From: Hysterangium stoloniferum
Taxonomy: Eukaryota; Basidiomycota; Agaricomycetes; Hysterangiales; Hysterangiaceae
Assembly (NCBI GenBank): GCA_015178975.1
Contig: WHVD01000081.1
Location: forward strand, 186,001-250,000
Length of the DNA stretch: 64,000 nucleotides
Reading direction: 5' to 3'
Part shown: one piece after another, positions 58,441 to 64,000 of the stretch
How the letters are laid out: each line of letters begins with the position of its first letter
How positions within the stretch are numbered: the first letter of the stretch is position 1
Notes under the pieces: model-generated
What the model saw: only the letters and a program-made list of their open reading frames with translations
Database searches by the model: none
What the model was told of the DNA's origin: nothing
Translations under genes and position numbers: made by a program

Positions 58441-59310
58441 GCATCGGAAGTTTCGGAAAATTTACTGCTCAATACCTGGAAATCAATGGATTATAGTGGG
58501 TGAGACAGTGGTATCCTAGAAATAATCAAGCAACTCATACTGCTAGTCAAAGGGGTGACGTCCAGATTGTTCCACAAGGGAAACAAATAAATGCTCCTCA
58601 GAGAAACTGAAAAGAGCCAGAAAATGTCCCAGAAGGGAACCGGACTTGGAGTCTGACATGCCAAAAAAACCGGAACGTCTGGAGAGTCATTGTAGGAATC
58701 AATGCAGAGATTGAGAGGAATCCGAATAGTCGGAAAATAGTCGGAGAATGGGTTGGAAGGTAGGGACATGACAAGGAACATGCATGGGACAGCATGGTCC
58801 AAAGGGTAGGTCGGAAAAGGGTCCAAACAAAAGTTCAGAAAAGGGGTCGGGACCCGAAAAAGGTCCGAAGGCGAGGCAAAGAACAAGGGTAAGCAAGGCG
58901 ATGTCAATTTGGAGTTATGAGCAATGGTTTAGGAAGGTATATCTGTCAAGAAAACCAAGCACTAGGTGGCCAACACATTGCGAACTTGAATCCATAATAT
59001 ACCATCAAGGTAAATGGCAGACATAGCAAATTTCCGGAGGCCGATGGATTCCGAGAGTATGGTGACTAGTAGGAAATTAGTCTGTTCGGAATATCCGGAA
59101 ATAATCGGGGGCCGAGAAAACCAGGGGCAGGCCAAAACAAGGATCGGAGCAGGGCAAAATGAGTGGAATCTGAGTAAAACAGGATCAGCTTTGGCCATTA
59201 ACTTATCTTTGCATCTGGAAATCAGAGTGATGTCTGAAAACACAAAAGGGTTCTGTAAAAGATAAGTAATGTGATGCTGATGTGGAGTGATGAACAAATG
59301 AATAGGCATA
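58441..59310. other. No assigned gene
   Basis: Short ORFs on both strands without domains; composition like the preceding tandem repeats up to about 58,890. Confidence 0.4.
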
Positions 59311-59313
59311 AGG

Positions 59314-60069
59314 ACGGGTAGGGTCGGAGACCAAGAGTCGGAGACCAAGGGTCGGAGACCAAGAGTCGGAGACCAAGGGTCGGAGACCAAGAGTCGGAGA
59401 CCAAGGGTCGGAGACCAAGAGTCGGAGACCAAGAGTCGGAGACCAAGAGTCGGAGACTGAGAGTGTCGGAGATTCCAAGGGTCGGAGACTGAGAGTGTCG
59501 GAGATTAGAGGTTGAAGTCGTAAATGTAGGTTGAATCGTAAATCGGATGGAGTCGGAATGTGGTGGTCGTGAATAGATAATGGAGTCGGCAATTAGAGGG
59601 GTATCTAAGTTGATATTCTGATTGTTTTGTAACTACATTTACAGCAGGTTTATATGAGTTGTCAGTGTCTAGAAACTACTAACTAAGGGAAGAGCGGAAA
59701 CACTATTTGACAAATAGATTTGACTAGAAACTGGAAGGTTACGATAAGATCAGAAGCTGAGATTAGCCGAGAGCGGGATTACAAGAAAAGGGAATAGTCC
59801 ATGGGCTACAAGTATATATGGGCATATGTGAAACATAGAGTAAAACAGATCATCATAATGAAAGGGGACGTATCAAAGCATAACCAGATGGCATGAGTAT
59901 ATTTTGACAGGGGCGTAAACGAGGTTTGATCACCATGAAGGTATACATCAGTGTCGGTGTTCCGAAGGTTTCCAAAATGATGACTTGATCAATAACTTGG
60001 AACATCGATAGACTGTAGTATTCTCGGGGACCGTCGGGTTGCAACATGGGTTACGACACGGTCGTAACA
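59314..60069 (+). mobile_element. LTR, family C, copy 2, 5'-truncated
   Basis: Matches 40,170-40,835 and ends GTCGTAACA at 60,069. The 14-bp unit GTCGGAGACCAAGA has expanded to about ten copies at 59,325-59,460, against about four in copy 1. The first about 200 bp of the LTR are missing. Confidence 0.85.
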
Positions 60070-61080
60070 TGAGGCTGCCACAGCTTCTCCTTTCCCCTCT
60101 CCCTCCCCCAGCTTTTTGCTCCTTAATTTGTGAGGGGTTACTTTTTGGAATATTTCTCAAGGGATTTGGGCTCATACTAAGGTATGTTAAGGCCTCTATT
60201 TAATTGTATTAAATTTCATTTTTTTAATAATTAAGTATATTATTCTGCAGTTAGAGTCTTGCCATCCACTGGCCCTGGACCATCCATATTGGACATTTAT
60301 GATCTCTTAAGTCTTCCTCAACTCCTCAAAGCTGTGGTGAGCTCCTATCTATTATTATTTAATTTTCACTTTTTTTAATGATTAAATAATTTATTTGCAG
60401 TCAAATTACCCTTTCCTGGGTATTATTCTCATTGGGATATACAGTCTGAAGGCTCCCCTACAATCCCAGGTATGCTTTGTGCTTCATCATGCTGTTTTAA
60501 CTTATTTATGCATTATTCTTCATGCCTTTGGGCTATTTTAGACTTATTTCTCTGAATTTTGGTTCCCTGGGACTTTTCATTACTTCTTTGAGTCCTCTCT
60601 GTGAGTATAGGTGGAGTACTGAAAGTGAGTCCTGTCCCTATAATTAATTTTGTCTTTTTTGACTTAAATATTACTCATACAGTGAAGTTGACCCTCTATT
60701 CTGTGCCGTTTTGTGTTTCCATTCTTACTGGAAGATATAACATACTTCCAGGTTAGTATTAGTACTTTCTCTCATGCTGTTAAAAAAATTTATTTATGCA
60801 TTATGTTTCGCATTTTTGGGCTATTTTAGACCTATTTATCTGAACTCCCTTTCTCTGGCATTCTCTACTGTTTTTGTGACTGCTCCCTATAGGTATAAGT
60901 GGAGTATTGAAAGTGTGTCCTTTTCCTGTAATTGGTTTCACTATTTTCTACTTAGATATAATTTATACAGTTAAAATAGTATTAATACCTTCTCTGAGGC
61001 TATAAAAGATTATTCATGATTTCCTTTTGCCTAATTCACTCCAGCTCACTCCCCCTGCTCTCTTCCCCCCTCTTTTGCAG
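60070..61080 (+). pseudogene. Multi-exon gene fragment, right inverted arm, upstream of Helitron ORF
   Basis: Plus-strand exon ending CATACTAAG at 60,179, then a GTATGT donor, a TTCTGCAG acceptor at 60,250, an exon containing LPSTGPGPSILDIYDLLSLP, a GTGAGC donor, a TTTGCAG acceptor at about 60,402, and an exon with NYPFLGIILIGIYSLKAPL ending AATCCCAG/GTATGC. A later exon-like piece ends ACTTCCAG/GTTAGT at 60,751. The last acceptor-like site is CTTTTGCAG at 61,080, 43 nt before the Helitron ATG. It may be captured host DNA or a spliced leader of the Helitron transcript. Confidence 0.5.
60487..60985 (+). repeat. About 285-bp tandem duplication
   Basis: CATGCTGTT...TTATTTATGCATTAT, GGGCTATTTTAGAC and AGGT(G/A)(T)AAGTGGAGTA(C/T)TGAAAGTG occur at 60,487-60,690 and again at 60,772-60,985. 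Confidence 0.8.
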
Positions 61081-61308
61081 GCTTTCTGTCTCTGCTGCTA
61101 CTGTTGTCATTGCTGTATTATTATGGATTGAACACCTGAGTGTGATTGGGAGGAGGAGCGAAGGCAGCGTAGGGCACAATTGCAAATGACATCTCCATCA
61201 GATCGTCATTGACGTTTAGCTGTGAATTCTAATATACCATGCCCTCCTCGACCATTTGGAGATCTCCCTGTTGGTAGAGGTCAACCTGATAATCCATTTT
61301 TGGTTGCT

Positions 61309-61515
61309 CAGCCAGGTGGCTCTACTGCAGGTGGCTCTACTTCAGGTGGCTCTGCTGCAGGTGGCTCTGCTGCAGGTTCTGCTGAAGGTGGCTCTGCTGC
61401 AGGGGGTTCTGCTGCAGGTGGTTCTGCTGCAGGTGGTTCTGCTGCAGGTGGTTCTGCTGCAAGTGGCTCTGCTGCAAGTGGCTCTGCTGCAAATCGCTCT
61501 GCTCCAGTTGGCTCT
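61309..61515 (+). repeat. 15-bp coding repeat (GGSAA)
   Basis: About 13 units of GGTGGCTCTGCTGCA, in frame; later units drift to GCAAGTGGCTCT. Confidence 0.95.
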
Positions 61516-61959
61516 GATGCAATGACTGACTTGCTTAATCAGTATAGAGATTTGCCACCATTAATACCTGTTTGGCAGAGACAGAGGCAGAGGTGTGGAC
61601 AGGGAAATGCAGCTACTCAAATGCAGCAACCAATTTTGCAGGTAGCACCACATAGACAGCAGGGCCATCAACCAGCAAATGCACTTATTCAGCCACAGGC
61701 ACCAGGTCGTATACAAGGCAATGTAGCTGTAGCTGCTCAGCTGCAGCAACCAATTTTGCCATTAGCACCTGAAGCTGTCCAGCCTGTAGTTGGCTCTGCT
61801 GCAGTAGCTGCTCTGTATGCTCAGCATAATCCTTTACCACAATTACATCAACCTGCTCAACTGCAGCCACCAGTTTTACAGTGAGCACCACATGCACAGC
61901 ATGGTCATCAACCAGGAAATGTACCTGCACCAGTACAGCAACGTCATCCACAAGTCCAG

Positions 61960-62470
61960 GCACAGCTACCCATTTTGCAGTTAGCACCACTACAGCATCA
62001 CCATCTACCTGGAAATCAAGCTGCACAACAACTACTACTACCTATTTTGCAGTGGGCACCACTACATCATCACCATCCACCTGGAAATCCAGCTGCACAA
62101 CCACCACCTATTTTGCAGTGGGCACCACCACAGCTTCACCATCCACCTGGAAATCCAGTCCCACAACTTCAGGCACAGGTACCCATTTTGCAGTGGGCAC
62201 CACCACAGCTTCACCATCCACCTGGAAATCCAGTTCCACAACATCAGGCACAGGTACCCATTTTTCAGTTAGCTCCACCACAGCCCCACCATCCACCTGG
62301 AAATCCAGTCCCACAACTTCAGGCACAGGTACCCATTTTGAAGTTAGCGCCACCACAGCGCCACCATCCACCTGGAAATCCAGTTCCACAACAACAACAA
62401 CCACCTATTGTGCAGTGGGCACCACCACAGATTCACTATCCACCTGGAAATCCAGTTCCACAACAACAAC
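61960..62470 (+). repeat. 75-bp coding repeat (25 residues)
   Basis: Seven clear units of the form PILQWAPPQLHHPPGNPVPQ plus LQAQV or poly-Gln; degenerate relatives extend back to 61,630. The array keeps the reading frame. Confidence 0.93.
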
Positions 62471-64000
62471 AACAGCTACAGTTAGCCCTACCTCCAGCTA
62501 TTCCCCTACCCCCAGCTATTTTACAGCCTGCAGCTATGCCTCCACCTCCACCTCCACCTCCCATTATTCCACAATTACCTATTGGATGCCAACCAGTTGT
62601 GGAGAACAGATTCCAAAGACATAACTTGGGACGTATGGACATACAGTGTTCAGACTGTGGAGCTTTACACTGGATGGATGAGCGTATCTCAAATAGCTCT
62701 AAGACAAATCCAAAATTTGGCAAATGTTGCAAGCGAGGAAAGGTGGCCCTTCCAATACTTGAGCCAGTCCCTCACACTTTAAGGCCTCTTATAGAGGGTA
62801 ATACAGATAATAGCAGGGAATTTCTCACGAATATTCGTGCCTATAATAATGCTTTTGCATTTACATCACTGGGTGTCAATTTGGATGAGTCTGTCTTGCA
62901 GGGTGGTGGCCCATATGTCTTCAAAGTCCATGGGGAATTGTATCACCAGCATGGTTCCTTGATTCCTTATAGAGAGGGTGTAACACGTAGTTATGCTCAG
63001 CTTTACATCCATGATCCTGCATTGGCACAGGATGGACTGATGCAGGCATTGCAGCAGAGGCAGAATCACAGGGCAAATAGAAGCCTAAACAACCAAACCT
63101 TTTCTGACTTGCAGGATATGATGGAGCAATATAATCCCTTTATAGAACTCTATCGCCAGGCACATGAGCGATTGAAGACACAGGCAGAGACTCCAAGGTT
63201 ACATGTCAGGCTGAGCTACAAGGCTTTTAATGATCCATGACAGTACAACCTTCCAACCGGTGATGAACTTGCAGTCATTCTCCCTGGAGAGGGTGATACA
63301 GATCGTGGTGATCCAAGGGATATTATAGTTCAAAGGAGAGGGGGCCAGTTTCATCATGTCCATGAAGCTCAAGCCATTTATACACCCCTTCATTATGTCA
63401 TGCTCTTCCCCAGAGGTGAGCGTGGTTGGTCATGGGATATTCCCTATGCAAATCAAAATTGGCAGCCCCAGCCTGGACAGCAGGATGAAGAAGGTGAAGA
63501 TGAAGATAAAAGTCGGAAAGTGACCCAATGTGAATATTATGCCTATCGCCTATTTCCCAGAGCATACAAAGCCATGACCCTTTTTTATGCACAAAAGCTA
63601 TTCCAACAGTATATTGTCAATGCCTGGGCAGTAACAGAGCAGTGCAGATTGAGATTTCTCAGCGATAATCAACCAAGGTTACATGCTGAACTCTACAACC
63701 AGGTGGTTGATGCATTTACAAATCAAGATGTCAGTACAGATGCCAATAGTATTGGGCAGAGGGTCATACTCCCTTTCAAGGGATATGAGACAAAGTTTAC
63801 AAAATTCATTTGCAATTGCACGCAAATATGGCAATGCCAGCTGCTTCATCACCATGACAGCGAACCCCAAGTGGAAGGAGGTTACTGATGAATTGCTTCC
63901 TGGACAGACTGCTGCTGATCGGCCTGATTTGGTCTCCCGTGTCTTTGCTGCCAAGAAGGCTAAGCTGCTCAAGATGATCACAGAGGACCACATCTTTGGT

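Larger units (their letters stand above)
61123..64000 (+). pseudogene. Helitron RepHel protein, N-terminal part, with VNTR extension
   Basis: ATG at 61,123 opens a frame kept to about 63,770 apart from four TGA codons at 61,129, 61,210, 61,882 and 63,238. Three fit a former CGA (as in SDRH-R-RLAV and NDP-R-QYNL), and one a former TGG inside the repeat motif LQWAP. Order: charged N-terminus, (GGSAA)n 61,309-61,515, a Pro/Gln-rich part with 25-residue repeats, then CSDCGALHWMDER...CCKRGKV, GGPYVFKVHGELYHQHGSL, YTPLHYVMLFPRGERGWSWD, YAYRLFPR and FQQYIVNAWA, the standard Helitron N-terminal domain. A frameshift near 63,775 leads to NSFAIARKYGNASCFITMTA, the start of the Rep region. The gene runs off the window. 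Confidence 0.93.

Noticed and set aside
61256..61525. Leu/Val/Ala repeat ORF as a separate membrane protein
   Set aside because: It is the +1 frame of the (GGSAA)n coding array of the Helitron protein.
13121..63240. TGA reassigned to an amino acid
   Set aside because: Seven of the sites fit Arg (CGA), not the Trp expected for known TGA recoding, other stops and frameshifts occur in the same elements, and bona fide ends also use TGA. CpG decay explains it better.

Overview
This window looks like repeat-rich nuclear DNA from a filamentous basidiomycete, probably an Agaricomycete. The signs are 50-65 nt introns with GTGAGT-type donors, relics of DUF6533 membrane proteins (a family I know from basidiomycetes), Helitrons with PIF1-like helicases, and a dense mix of Ty3/gypsy, Ty1/copia and solo LTRs. 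I see no bacterial-type operon, rRNA, credible tRNA or CRISPR array. Almost no host gene is intact; most coding-like sequence is transposon pol/gag or broken, duplicated gene fragments. The species cannot be named from the sequence alone.

Layout: 1-2.46 kb is the 3' half of a Helitron with a broken helicase and GC-rich hairpins. 2.5-4.65 kb holds minisatellites (15-bp units, about 65-bp polypyrimidine units) and copies of an exon set that recurs at 23.8-24.5 kb. 4.65-11.4 kb is low-density sequence with weak exon candidates. 11,445-21,321 is the only complete LTR retrotransposon (Ty3/gypsy, 279-bp LTRs, TSD GTCTC), with its integrase split by a 1,155-bp solo LTR (TSD GAGAG). The gypsy sits in one of two inverted copies of an unknown membrane-protein gene (21.35-22.29 kb minus, 23.18-23.79 kb plus).

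24.5-28.5 kb carries weak hypothetical genes. 28.5-48.2 kb is a mosaic of blocks present in two to four copies, largely as an imperfect inverted duplication; it contains two DUF6533 relics and copies of an acidic/basic unknown protein. Its centre holds nested solo LTRs from at least four families, most with exact 5-bp TSDs. 48.3-54.8 kb has more LTR relics and the 5' part of a copia element. 55.1-60.5 kb is bounded by about 410-bp inverted copies of a multi-exon gene fragment, enclosing a minus-strand gypsy pol relic and tandem repeats. 61.1-64.0 kb is the 5' part of a second Helitron whose Rep/helicase has a long VNTR-coded N-terminus.

Two themes tie the window together. First, decay is dominated by CpG transitions: 14 of 17 differences between the two gypsy LTRs lie at CpG versus TpG/CpA, and eight in-frame nonsense codons in the transposon ORFs are TGA, seven readable as former CGA. 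Second, otherwise different LTR families share a short core near their 5' end (GGCTTCAGCTTATGTGCTGC and variants), seen about twelve times.
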